Shown: positions 43,444 through 51,860 of the stretch, one piece after another
Layout of the letters: each line of letters starts with the position of its first letter
Numbering within the stretch: the first letter of the stretch is position 1
Assembly (NCBI RefSeq): GCF_016863115.1
Contig: NZ_BOOG01000018.1
Span: 1-64,000, forward strand
Direction of reading: 5' to 3'
Source of the DNA: Sphaerimonospora thailandensis
GTDB lineage: Bacteria; Actinomycetota; Actinomycetes; Streptosporangiales; Streptosporangiaceae
DNA length: 64,000 nucleotides
Made by a program: the position numbers and the translations under genes
The notes under the pieces: generated by a model
What the model saw: the letters and a program-made list of their open reading frames with translations, nothing else
The model's database searches: none
Told to the model about the DNA's origin: nothing

Positions 43444-43892
43444 GCCATGTACTCGACGCCGGCGTGGTCCTCGCATTCGTCCTCGGCGAGAGCGGAGCCG
43501 ATCAGGTCATGGCAGAGCTGGACGGTTCCGTACTGCCGACAGTCGCCTTGACCGAGGTGTGCCGCCGCACCGAACAGATCGGTTACCGCCGCACCACCGC
43601 CCAGCTCACCGCCGATCTGGCGGCCCTCGGCGTGGTCATCGACGAGACTCTGACATCAACGGACGCCCAGCGAGCTGCCGCTCTGCGGCAGTCCTCCTAT
43701 CGGCTGCGCTCGCAGTGGACGGATCAGGACCGTAACGACGCGGGCGGCATGAGTACGCTGTCCACCGCAGACGCCCAGGTGATCGCTGTTGCGGAACGCC
43801 ATGGCCTGCCTGTCATGACCACCGACCGCGCGTGGCTGGTTGTCGAGCGCCTGACGGGCGGCTTCCGCGTCAAGGTCGTCTGCATCCGCTGA
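43440..43892 (+). CDS. PIN-domain toxin (VapC-like)
   Basis: 150-residue PIN-domain ribonuclease. Candidate metal ligands are D6 (VLDAGVVLAF), E39 (ALTEVCRR), an aspartate in STADAQVIAVA and one in MTTDRAW. An insertion of about 20 residues (SYRLRSQWTDQDRNDAGG) before the third acidic residue is longer than in common VapC toxins. VapC toxins cleave tRNA or rRNA when freed from antitoxin. It lies in the small accessory island between the biosynthetic operon and the conserved helD gene and is convergent with helD, nine bases away. Confidence 0.87.
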   Translation: MSHVLDAGVVLAFVLGESGADQVMAELDGSVLPTVALTEVCRRTEQIGYRRTTAQLTADLAALGVVIDETLTSTDAQRAAALRQSSYRLRSQWTDQDRNDAGGMSTLSTADAQVIAVAERHGLPVMTTDRAWLVVERLTGGFRVKVVCIR

Positions 43893-43900
43893 AACACGAC

Positions 43901-45922
43901 CTAGTGCCACGCCAGCTCGGGGGGCAGGGGCTGGGTGTGGAGGACTGTCAGGGATGTGACGGCTCGGGTGAGGACCACGTAGAGGCGGGCCAGGCCGCGG
44001 TCTTCGGCGGCCACGGTGTCGGCGGGCTCCACCAGGATGACGTGGTCGTACTCCAGGCCCTTGGCGAGCGTGGCGGGGACGACGAGCACCCGCTGATCGG
44101 CCGAGGCTTCCCCCGGGACCTCGGCGCCGAGGACCTCGGCGGTGCCGTCGAGGGCCGCCGCGAGGGCGGGGACGGCGGCGTCGGGGGCGATGACGCCGAT
44201 GGAGCCCTCCCGGCCGAGGGCTTCCCGTACGGCCTCGGGCACGGCGGCGACGGCGTCGGGCACCTGCCGTACGGCCAGGGAGCCGGCGCCGGGGCGCAGC
44301 GACCGCGGGGCGGCCAGGTCCGGCGCGACCGAGGGGAGCAGCCTGGCGGCGAAGTCGAGGACCTCCCGCGGCACGCGGAAGCCGACCGTGAGCTCGGTGA
44401 CCTCCCCGTCCGGCTGGCCGAGATGGTCGAGCACGGTCTTCCACGACGTCGCCGACCAGGGCGTGGTGCCCTGCGCGAGGTCGCCCAGGATCGTCGCCGA
44501 GCCCGTACGGCACCGCCGCCCGAGCGCACGCAGCTGCATGGCGGACAGGTCCTGGGCCTCGTCGATGACCAGGTGACCGTGCGAAGGCGTCCGCTCGATC
44601 AGGTCGTTCAGCTCATCCAGCAGCGCGGCGTCGGCTGCCGACCACCTGGCCGAACGGTGCGATTTGTACGGCTTACGCCACAGGACCAGCTCCCGCTCCT
44701 CCGCCGACAGGTCGGTTCTGGCGGCCCTGCTCAGGAACTCGCCGTCCGACAGCAGCCGGAAGAGCACCTGCTCGGCGGTGAGCTTCGGCCACACCTGGTC
44801 GAGGAGGGCCTTCACCGGCTTCGACCGCGCGACCGAGTCCTGCACCCGGTCGTCCGGTGACTCGCCGCGCCGCTCCATCTGCACGAGCACGGCGTGCGCG
44901 AGCCGCTGGGCGAGGATCGTACGGCCGGGGCCGTACCTGGTGGTGCCGCGCAGCGCGGCGACCATCTCACGGACCTCGTGCTCGGCCACCCGGTAGCGGT
45001 TGACGCCCTTGGTGATCAGCAGCCCCTCGTCGGGCTTGCTGATGTGGAGCCACAGCGCCCGCTCCAGGACGGCGGCCATCCGTCCGTCGCCCTTGATCGC
45101 GGCCGTGGCCGGTTCCTCCGGGTGGGCGTGGTCGCCGAGGATGCCGCTCACGGTCGTCTGGTCGACCCGGACCTCGCCCAGCGCGGGGAGCACCGAGGAG
45201 ATGTAGGAGAGGAACGCCCGGTTCGGGCCGACGATCATCACGCCGGACCGGGTGAGCCGCTCCCGGTGGGTGAACAGCAGATAGGCGGCCCGGTGCAGGC
45301 CTACGGCGGTTTTCCCGGTGCCGGGCGCACCCTGGACGCAGACGGTGACGCCGAGGTCGGCGCGGACGATCTCGTCCTGGTCCGGCTGGATGGTCGCCAC
45401 GATGTCGCGCATCGGCCCGCTGCGCGGCCGCTCGATCTCCCGCAGCAGCAGGGTGCTCTGTTCCGGCTGCCGCGATGGAAACCCGCCGTCGCCGAGTCGC
45501 TCGTCCTCGTACGCTGTGAGGTCGCCGCCCTGGTAACCGAACCGGCGGCGCAGCGCGACGCCCATGGGGTCGGCGGGGCCGGCCTGATAGAACGCACGGG
45601 AGATCGGCGCCCGCCAGTCGATCACAAGGGGGCGGCTGCGGTCGTCGTGGACGTGCCGCCGCCCGACGTAGATCGTGCCCGGTAGGTCGTCGTCGGCCGA
45701 GCGGTCGAGGCGGCCGAAGAAGAGCGGGGCGTCCGGGTGATCGGCCAGGGCTGCGACGCGCTGGTCGAGCAGACCCTGGAGGATCTCCCGGGACACCCAG
45801 TCGCCTGCCGCGTCGGCGGACAGGGACAGAGCGTGCTCCCGCATCGTTCGGAGCGCGGCGCGGGCGGCCGCGAGATGGGCGCGCTCGGACTCGAGCACGT
45901 CCGTCGGCAGGTTTGCGGGCAC
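43901..45922 (-). CDS. helD: HelD-like UvrD-family helicase
   Basis: 673-residue superfamily 1 ATPase of the HelD type, which binds core RNA polymerase, clears stalled complexes and in some actinobacteria protects against rifamycins. A helical N-terminal region (inserted in the secondary channel in known structures) precedes YVGRRHVHD and VIDWRAPISRAFYQA, hallmarks of HelD. Walker A is GAPGTGKTAVGLHRAAYLL, the DExx box is LVIDEAQDLS, and the last helicase motif is RLYVVLTRA. GTG 45922 follows GGAGGAGC. No rifamycin-associated element is visible upstream, so inducibility by rifamycin is not indicated. Confidence 0.93.
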   Translation of the reverse strand: MPANLPTDVLESERAHLAAARAALRTMREHALSLSADAAGDWVSREILQGLLDQRVAALADHPDAPLFFGRLDRSADDDLPGTIYVGRRHVHDDRSRPLVIDWRAPISRAFYQAGPADPMGVALRRRFGYQGGDLTAYEDERLGDGGFPSRQPEQSTLLLREIERPRSGPMRDIVATIQPDQDEIVRADLGVTVCVQGAPGTGKTAVGLHRAAYLLFTHRERLTRSGVMIVGPNRAFLSYISSVLPALGEVRVDQTTVSGILGDHAHPEEPATAAIKGDGRMAAVLERALWLHISKPDEGLLITKGVNRYRVAEHEVREMVAALRGTTRYGPGRTILAQRLAHAVLVQMERRGESPDDRVQDSVARSKPVKALLDQVWPKLTAEQVLFRLLSDGEFLSRAARTDLSAEERELVLWRKPYKSHRSARWSAADAALLDELNDLIERTPSHGHLVIDEAQDLSAMQLRALGRRCRTGSATILGDLAQGTTPWSATSWKTVLDHLGQPDGEVTELTVGFRVPREVLDFAARLLPSVAPDLAAPRSLRPGAGSLAVRQVPDAVAAVPEAVREALGREGSIGVIAPDAAVPALAAALDGTAEVLGAEVPGEASADQRVLVVPATLAKGLEYDHVILVEPADTVAAEDRGLARLYVVLTRAVTSLTVLHTQPLPPELAWH

Positions 45923-46155
45923 GCGAAAAGCTCCTCCGGAAGGCAGGGAAAGCTACGAGCCTAGCGGCTGCGGCCCCGCGAACCGAAATACTTTTTTCGT
46001 GCGTGTCGCCGCTCCCCGGCGCGGGTATCAGACGCGCTGATGCCTCGGCCCGATCCGGCGCGTTATGTGCTGCGGCGGGTGAAATGTGGCGATTTATCGT
46101 GAGATGGGGTATCCGCGCGAGGAGGTGAGGAGCGTGGCTCGGACCGCTGGGATCT

Positions 46156-46180
46156 CCTGGACCTAGGGCCTAGATCCAGG
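46156..46180. promoter_or_regulatory. 25-bp near-perfect palindrome
   Basis: CCTGGACCTAGG and CCTAGATCCAGG flank a central G; the arms match except for one pair. It lies 15 bases downstream of the XPB helicase stop codon and 230 bases upstream of the helD start, on the minus strand. It could be an operator for helD or a hairpin terminating XPB transcription, though no U-tract follows. Confidence 0.6.
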
Positions 46181-46194
46181 TGTTGTTTCGGGGG

Positions 46195-47856
46195 TCATTT
46201 CGCCGGGTTCTCCTCACCGACGTCGTCGGCGTCGATGATGTGGTACGCGTAGCCCTGCTCGGCGAGGAAGCGCTGCCGGTGGGCGGCGAAGTCCTGGTCG
46301 ACGGTGTCACGGCTGACGATCGAGTAGAAGCGCGCGCCGCCGCCGTCGGCCTTCGGCCGCAGCACGCGGCCGAGCCGCTGCGCCTCCTCCTGACGTGAGC
46401 CGAAGGTGCCGGAGACCTGGATGGCCACGGCCGCCTCCGGCAGGTCGATGGAGAAGTTGGCCACCTTCGACACCACGAGGACCTGGATCTCCTTGTCGCG
46501 GAACGCCTGGAACAGGCGCTCCCGTTCCCGGACCCGGGTCTCTCCCTTGATCACGGGCGCGTCGAGGTGCTCGCCCAACTCGTCGAGTTGGTCGATGTAC
46601 TGCCCGATGACCAGGACCTGTTCGCCCGCGTGCCGCCGTACCAGCGCCTCGGCCACCCGGTTCTTCGACGGGGTGGTCGCGCAGAAGCGGTAGCGCTCGT
46701 CGGCCTCGGTCATGGCGTAGGCCAGCCGTTCCTCGTCGCTGAGCGTCACCCGCACCTCGACGCACTCGGCCGGCGCGATCCAGCCCTGGTTCTCCATCTC
46801 CTTCCACGGCGCGTCGTACCGTTTCGGGCCGATGAGCGAGAAGACGTCGCCCTCGCGGCCGTCCTCGCGTACCAGGGTGGCGGTCAGGCCGACCCGGCGA
46901 CGCGCCTGGAGATCGGCCGTCATCCGGAAGATCGGCGCGGGCAGCAGGTGCACCTCGTCGTAGACGATCAGCCCCCAGTCGCGGGCGTCGAACAGCTCCA
47001 GGTGCCGGTACGTACCCTGCCGTCTCGTCGTCATCACCTGATAGGTGGCGATGGTGACCGGACGGATCTCCTTCTTCGTGCCGGTGTACTCGCCGATCTC
47101 GTCCTCGGTCAGCGAGGTGCGCTTGATCAGCTCCTGCTTCCACTGGTGGGCCGAGACCGTGTTGGTGACCAGGATGAGCGTGGTGGCCTGCGCGTGCGCC
47201 ATCGCCGCGGCCCCGACGATCGTCTTGCCCGCGCCGCAGGGCAGCACGACCACGCCCGATCCGCCGTTCCAGAACGCGTCCGCGGCCTCCTTCTGGTACG
47301 GCCGCAGCGTCCAGCCCTCCTCGTGCAGCGCGATCGGATGATGCTCGCCGTCCACGTACCCGGCGAGGTCCTCGGCCGGCCAGCCGAGCTTGAGCAGCAA
47401 CTGCTTGATGTTGCCGCGCTCGGAGGGATGCACGGCGACCGCGTCGGGGCTGAACCGCTCACCCAGCAGCGGTTGCACCTTCTTGGAGCGCAGCACCTCC
47501 TCCAGGACGGCGCGGTCGGTGGTGGTGAGGGCCAACCCCTGGGTCGGGTGCTTCTCCAACCGCAGCCGGCCGTACCTGGCCATCGTCTCGGCGACGTCGA
47601 CCAGCATCGCGTGCGGCACCGGATAGCGGCTGTAGGTGATCAGCGCGTCGACGACCTGCTCGGCGTCGTGCCCCGCGGCCCTGGCGTTCCACAGCGCCAG
47701 CGGGGTCACCCGGTAGGTGTGGACATGCTCGGGGGCCCGCTCCAGCTCGGCGAAGGGCGCGATCGCCTTGCGGCACGCGTCGGCCAGCTCGTGATCGACT
47801 TCGAGCAGCAGCGTCTTGTCCGACTGGACGATCAGCGGCCCGTTCATCCCGGTCAT
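46195..47856 (-). CDS. XPB-type DNA helicase
   Basis: 553-residue superfamily 2 helicase, bacterial XPB. The N-terminal damage-recognition-like domain is followed by Walker A in LPCGAGKT, the DEVH box in IVYDEVHLLPAP, GLTATLVREDG (motif III) and the motif VI block SRQEEAQRLGRVLRPK. Bacterial XPB unwinds DNA 3' to 5' and is linked to repair in mycobacteria. I used ATG 47856 because relatives begin just before GPLIVQSDKT; an in-frame GTG at 47868 is possible. The gene is 60 bases downstream of the helicase-associated partner gene, the usual actinobacterial pairing. Confidence 0.93.
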   Translation of the reverse strand: MTGMNGPLIVQSDKTLLLEVDHELADACRKAIAPFAELERAPEHVHTYRVTPLALWNARAAGHDAEQVVDALITYSRYPVPHAMLVDVAETMARYGRLRLEKHPTQGLALTTTDRAVLEEVLRSKKVQPLLGERFSPDAVAVHPSERGNIKQLLLKLGWPAEDLAGYVDGEHHPIALHEEGWTLRPYQKEAADAFWNGGSGVVVLPCGAGKTIVGAAAMAHAQATTLILVTNTVSAHQWKQELIKRTSLTEDEIGEYTGTKKEIRPVTIATYQVMTTRRQGTYRHLELFDARDWGLIVYDEVHLLPAPIFRMTADLQARRRVGLTATLVREDGREGDVFSLIGPKRYDAPWKEMENQGWIAPAECVEVRVTLSDEERLAYAMTEADERYRFCATTPSKNRVAEALVRRHAGEQVLVIGQYIDQLDELGEHLDAPVIKGETRVRERERLFQAFRDKEIQVLVVSKVANFSIDLPEAAVAIQVSGTFGSRQEEAQRLGRVLRPKADGGGARFYSIVSRDTVDQDFAAHRQRFLAEQGYAYHIIDADDVGEENPAK

Positions 47857-47915
47857 GTCGATGCCCACTCCCCCCTCGTACGGCTAACGCCTATCCAACA
47901 CGAGGCCGGGCCGAA

Positions 47916-50498
47916 TCAGTCCCGGCTCGGGGAATCTCGGCCGGGGTCGGAGATGCCGGTGATCCGGTGGAGGGCGAAGCGGTGGATGGTGGCCCGAGTC
48001 TCGTCATAGGCGGTGAGGTAGCCGCCCTCCACCCTGGCCGGTTCGAGGATGCGGCTGGTGGCGTGCCCCTGTGAGTCGAGATAACCGATCCAGACCCGCG
48101 AACCCTGCCTGATCGCCTCCCGGAGCGCCTCGATCGTGGCGCTCGACGGAGACCGCGGCACCTCGCCCTCGGGGGCCCGCTCGGGGTGCCGACGCGCAAG
48201 GTGCGCCTCATCACCGGCCCGTACGGCCCGGACGGCGGCGGCCACCACGTCGGCCTCCGGCCGTACCGGGGCCGGGGCCCGGGTGATCGGCGGGCCCTCG
48301 GTCCGCCTGGCATCGGCCCTCGTCACCAGGACGTCGCCGTCGCTCGACTCGGCCATCGGCGCGTAGCCCATCGCGCGCAGCGAGTCGACCAGCGCGGCCC
48401 GCGACGTCCTGGACGCCAGCACGGTCGGTGCGAGCCGCCGCAGCCGCAGCAGTGCGGCCCGCCGGTCGGCGAGCACCTCGTCGAGGATCGCCGGATCATC
48501 ACAGCGGACGTAGGCGGAGGCGGTGCCGACCCGGATGCGTCCGTGCCGCCGAGCCACGTCGGTCACCAGGTAGCGCAGCGGCTGGGGGACCGGCGTGGCC
48601 GAGTGCCGTTCGAGCATGGCGATCAGTTCGTCCGCCGACTGCCCGGCGTCGAGTGCCCGCCTGATCGACGTCTCGCGAAACCGGTAGACGGTCGCGCCTC
48701 CCTTCGACTCCACGTCGGCCATGAGCGCGAGCCTGCGCTGGAGGTCGGTGGTGAGCGGTCCCGGCGCCACGGCCGTGAGATCGGCCTGCAGCAGCACGTG
48801 GTCCACCGGCTGAGGCAGCAGCGGCGCGAGCGATTCGGCCGCCGCACGACGACGGTCGGCACCCAGCCCGGCCCCCGGCGCGGCTTCCAGAGCCGCACCG
48901 TGCGCTGACAGCGCGCCGAGCCCGGTCATCCCGAGTTGCTCGGCCTCGCGCAGCGTGAACTCGACGACCCGGTCGAGGTCGGCCACCCGCTGGCGCGGCC
49001 GTTCCCACGCCAGCCCGGCCAGCACGGACTCGACGGTCGGCGCGATGCCGGCCGCCGACGCGAGCACGCCGAGCACCTGCGCACGCACCCGCGCGGCGCC
49101 CGCCCGGCGCAGGTCCGAATGCAGGGCGTTCAGCGGCCGGTCGCGCTCGTCGCGCTCGCCGATCAGGCCGGGCACGCGGTCCATGCCCGCCCAGGCGGCC
49201 GCCAGCTCGACCCACCGGTTCTCGGTGACCCTGACCCGCCACGAGTCGTAGACGTCGGTCGGCAGCCACTCCCCGTCTCCGGCCGCGACCAGCCCCGCCG
49301 CGTGCGCGACCTCCACCACCAGGCCGGCGACCCACTCGGGCACGTCGAGGACCTGTGTGACGCGCTTCAGATCCCGTACGGCCAGGCCGCCGGCCCGCAG
49401 CACCCCGGGCGGGTCGGTGCTCCACCACTCGCACAGCTCCTCGACGGTGCGGGTGAACGTGAACGCCTGCCCGGCGGCCGTACGGTCGGCGCGGCCCCGG
49501 TCGCGTACGACGCCGGCCGGTTCTGGCGGGAAGGGGGACAGGTCGTGGTGGATCCGGCCGCCCCGCAGGACCAGGGCGACCTCGCGCGGAAGTGTTACGG
49601 TCTCCTCCCCGGTCGCGCCGAGCAGGCCCCGGGCGAGGAGCTGATCGATCGGCGACCGGGCGGTGGCGACGGTCACCTCGCGCCGGGCGTTGGGCAGCCG
49701 CCCACTCGCCGGACCCCAGGTGAGATCCTTGAGCGCGGCGCGGGCCTGGGGCGGCACCTCCTCGATGAGGTGGGCGACCGTCGCGGGATCGGACAGCCGG
49801 GCGGTCAGCCGCTCCAGCGAAGTGCCGCCGTTCCGCTGCGTGCTGTCGCCGATGCCCGTTCCGGCGCGTGTTCCGGGTGGCATTCCCGGTGGTGTTTCGG
49901 ATGGTGTTTCGGGTGGTATTCCGGGGGACATTCCGGCGAGCATGGCCTCGATCTGCTCGGGCGGGTGATGGCGGAAGACCTCCGCGGCAGGTGGCCCGAG
50001 CCCGGCCGGAGGGTCGAGAGCCTCCGGAACTCCCGGCGCCGGCAGTGGAACGACCGAGTCCGCGTCGGCGTCTCGGGGCTCGGCGTTGTCTCGGAGTTCG
50101 GCGTTGCGAATCGGGGCGTCGTAGATCAGAGCGCTTTCCCGAAGCCGTTCGAGTGCCGCTTCGAGTGCGGCTTCCAGCTTCGTTCCGTTGAGCGCGGGAT
50201 CCCCACCATCCCCGCCCTCGCCGGCTGTGCCGTACGAGGCCCGGGCCAGCAGTGCGCGCAGGGAGTCGTGGTCGGCGGGGTACGGCCGCGCGACCACGAG
50301 GGTCTCGAGCACGGACAGTGCGAACCGGTCGAGCCGGTCGAGCGCCCGGCTGAGGGCGGAGGGGCTGCTCGCGCGGGCGGCGAGGCTCTCGATGTTGGCG
50401 GGAACGGGCGTGACGAGTTCCGGCCGTGCCGTCACGAGCGCCCTGAGCTGCTCGTCGGAGCGGCCGCGCAGCCACTCGGTGAACTCCTTGCCCTTCAT
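47916..50498 (-). CDS. Helicase-associated protein with WYL-like C terminus
   Basis: 860 residues. The N-terminal helices (KEFTEWLRGRSDEQLRALVT) and the long central part match the helicase-associated Helicase_C_3 (PF13625) proteins found directly before XPB helicases in actinobacteria. The C terminus (RVWIGYLDSQGHATSRILEP, then a YLTAYDE-type strand) looks like a WYL sensor domain. Between residues about 205 and 235 there is a low-complexity segment of PPETP/PPGMPP units. The protein probably works with XPB in DNA repair or transcription-coupled processes; direct evidence is lacking. ATG 50498 is immediately preceded by AAAAGG with almost no spacing, so initiation may be leaderless or weak. 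Confidence 0.85.
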   Translation of the reverse strand: MKGKEFTEWLRGRSDEQLRALVTARPELVTPVPANIESLAARASSPSALSRALDRLDRFALSVLETLVVARPYPADHDSLRALLARASYGTAGEGGDGGDPALNGTKLEAALEAALERLRESALIYDAPIRNAELRDNAEPRDADADSVVPLPAPGVPEALDPPAGLGPPAAEVFRHHPPEQIEAMLAGMSPGIPPETPSETPPGMPPGTRAGTGIGDSTQRNGGTSLERLTARLSDPATVAHLIEEVPPQARAALKDLTWGPASGRLPNARREVTVATARSPIDQLLARGLLGATGEETVTLPREVALVLRGGRIHHDLSPFPPEPAGVVRDRGRADRTAAGQAFTFTRTVEELCEWWSTDPPGVLRAGGLAVRDLKRVTQVLDVPEWVAGLVVEVAHAAGLVAAGDGEWLPTDVYDSWRVRVTENRWVELAAAWAGMDRVPGLIGERDERDRPLNALHSDLRRAGAARVRAQVLGVLASAAGIAPTVESVLAGLAWERPRQRVADLDRVVEFTLREAEQLGMTGLGALSAHGAALEAAPGAGLGADRRRAAAESLAPLLPQPVDHVLLQADLTAVAPGPLTTDLQRRLALMADVESKGGATVYRFRETSIRRALDAGQSADELIAMLERHSATPVPQPLRYLVTDVARRHGRIRVGTASAYVRCDDPAILDEVLADRRAALLRLRRLAPTVLASRTSRAALVDSLRAMGYAPMAESSDGDVLVTRADARRTEGPPITRAPAPVRPEADVVAAAVRAVRAGDEAHLARRHPERAPEGEVPRSPSSATIEALREAIRQGSRVWIGYLDSQGHATSRILEPARVEGGYLTAYDETRATIHRFALHRITGISDPGRDSPSRD

Positions 50499-50628
50499 CC
50501 TTTTAATCGTATGACCGGTCTTCTGGGCGAGGCTTCTGATTCCCGCCCGGTAGATGGGTCCACGAGGGCCCCTTGTGGGCATAACCTACATCCATCACCT
50601 TCACGACAGTCTGAACGAGGTCAGCTCT

Positions 50629-51027
50629 GTGCCGAGTGGCAAGGTCAAGTGGTACGACGCCGACAAGGGTTTCGGTTTTCTCACGCGCGATGACGGCGGC
50701 GAGGTCTTCGTGCATTCCTCCGCGCTGCCCAAGGGCGTGGACGTGTTGAAGCCCGGGCAGAAGGTCGAGTTCGGTGTGGCCGAGAGCCGCCGAGGTCAGC
50801 AGGCGCTTTCGGTCAGGCTGGTCGAACAGCCGCCTACCTTGGCCAGGCCCCCGAGAAGCAAGGCCAAGCGGAAGAAGCCGGACGAGTTGGTCGTCATCGT
50901 CGAGGATCTGATCAAGTTGCTCGACGACATCTCCAACTCCTATCAGCGGGGTAAGCATCCGGACGCGGTCCATGCCAAGAAGGTCGCCACCGTGCTGCGG
51001 GCCGTCGCCGACGACCTGGACGCCTGA
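50629..51027 (+). CDS. Two-part cold-shock protein
   Basis: 132 residues. Residues 1-67 are a cold-shock domain (PSGKVKWYDADKGFGFL, EVFVHSSAL). The remaining 65 residues are a basic linker (RPPRSKAKRKKPDELVVIVE) and a helical domain (IKLLDDISNSYQRGKH, KVATVLRAVADDL) seen in long actinobacterial cold-shock proteins; the role of that domain is unknown. GTG 50629 has CGAGG nine bases upstream. It starts 130 bases from the divergent helicase-associated gene and is followed by the DUF3027 gene. Confidence 0.93.
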   Translation: MPSGKVKWYDADKGFGFLTRDDGGEVFVHSSALPKGVDVLKPGQKVEFGVAESRRGQQALSVRLVEQPPTLARPPRSKAKRKKPDELVVIVEDLIKLLDDISNSYQRGKHPDAVHAKKVATVLRAVADDLDA

Positions 51028-51099
51028 GCCCGCGCCCGAGCCTCCGGCCTCTCTCGGAGTCGAGGGGAAGTTTGGTCTGGGCGTGGGTGAAAATGGAGT

Positions 51100-51858
51100 G
51101 TGAGTCGAACCCGAATCCGTAGCACTCCAGTCGATGCGGCCTGTGCGGCGGCGGTAGATCTCGCCCGTGAGGCCGCCGAGGTGATCGCGCGCCCCGGCGA
51201 GGTGGGGGAGCACCTGGGCTTCGACAACGAGGGCGACCGGGTCGTGACCCATTACTTCGAATGCCTGGACCGGGCCTACCAGGGGTGGCGCTGGGCGATC
51301 ACCGTGGCCCGTGCCTCGCGTGCCCGCAACGTGACCGTGAGTGAGACCGTGCTGCTGCCCGGGGCCGGCGCGCTGCTGGCCCCGCGCTGGGTGCCGTGGA
51401 ACGAACGGCTGCGCCCGGGTGACCTCGGCGTGGGCGATCTGCTGCCCGTCGAGGCGGACGACGATCGGCTGGTCCCGGGATACACGGCGACCGACGACGA
51501 CACCGACCGCCAGGCGGTCTTCGAGCCCGGTCTCGGCCGGGCCCGCGTGCTGTCGCCCGTCGGCCGCGACCTCGCCGCACACCGCTGGCGCGCGGGGGAG
51601 CCTGGCCCGGACGCGCCGATCGCGCACGCCGCGCCCGCGCAGTGCTCCACCTGCGGGTTCTACTGGCCGCTCGCCGGCGCCCTCGGCCACGCCTTCGGCG
51701 TGTGCACCAACGAGTACGCCCCGGACGACGGCCGGGTCGTCGCCGTCGACCACGGCTGCGGCGCCCACTCCGAGGCGACCACGGTCCCCTCGATGGTCGC
51801 GGAACCCGCGCCCCCGATCCTGGACGACATGGGCTACGACCTGATGGACCAATCCTGA
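51100..51858 (+). CDS. DUF3027 protein
   Basis: 252-residue DUF3027 protein, an actinobacterial family of unknown function. The sequence is rich in acidic residues and has the conserved segments VTHYFECLDRAYQGWRWAIT and LAPRWVPWNERLRPGDLGVG. Near the C terminus QCSTCGFYWPLAGALG followed by GVCTNEYAPDDGRVVAVDHG and CGAHSE supplies four cysteines and a histidine, a likely zinc site. GTG 51100 is the start. It lies two bases before the sacsin-like ATPase gene, so both are in one operon with the cold-shock gene upstream; the grouping is conserved in related genomes as I recall. Confidence 0.9.
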   Translation: MSRTRIRSTPVDAACAAAVDLAREAAEVIARPGEVGEHLGFDNEGDRVVTHYFECLDRAYQGWRWAITVARASRARNVTVSETVLLPGAGALLAPRWVPWNERLRPGDLGVGDLLPVEADDDRLVPGYTATDDDTDRQAVFEPGLGRARVLSPVGRDLAAHRWRAGEPGPDAPIAHAAPAQCSTCGFYWPLAGALGHAFGVCTNEYAPDDGRVVAVDHGCGAHSEATTVPSMVAEPAPPILDDMGYDLMDQS

Positions 51859-51860
51859 TC

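Noticed and set aside
45923-46194. Rifamycin-associated element upstream of helD
   Set aside because: No 19-bp GGGGCTTGC/GCAAGGCCC inverted repeat can be found; only the unrelated 25-bp palindrome is present.
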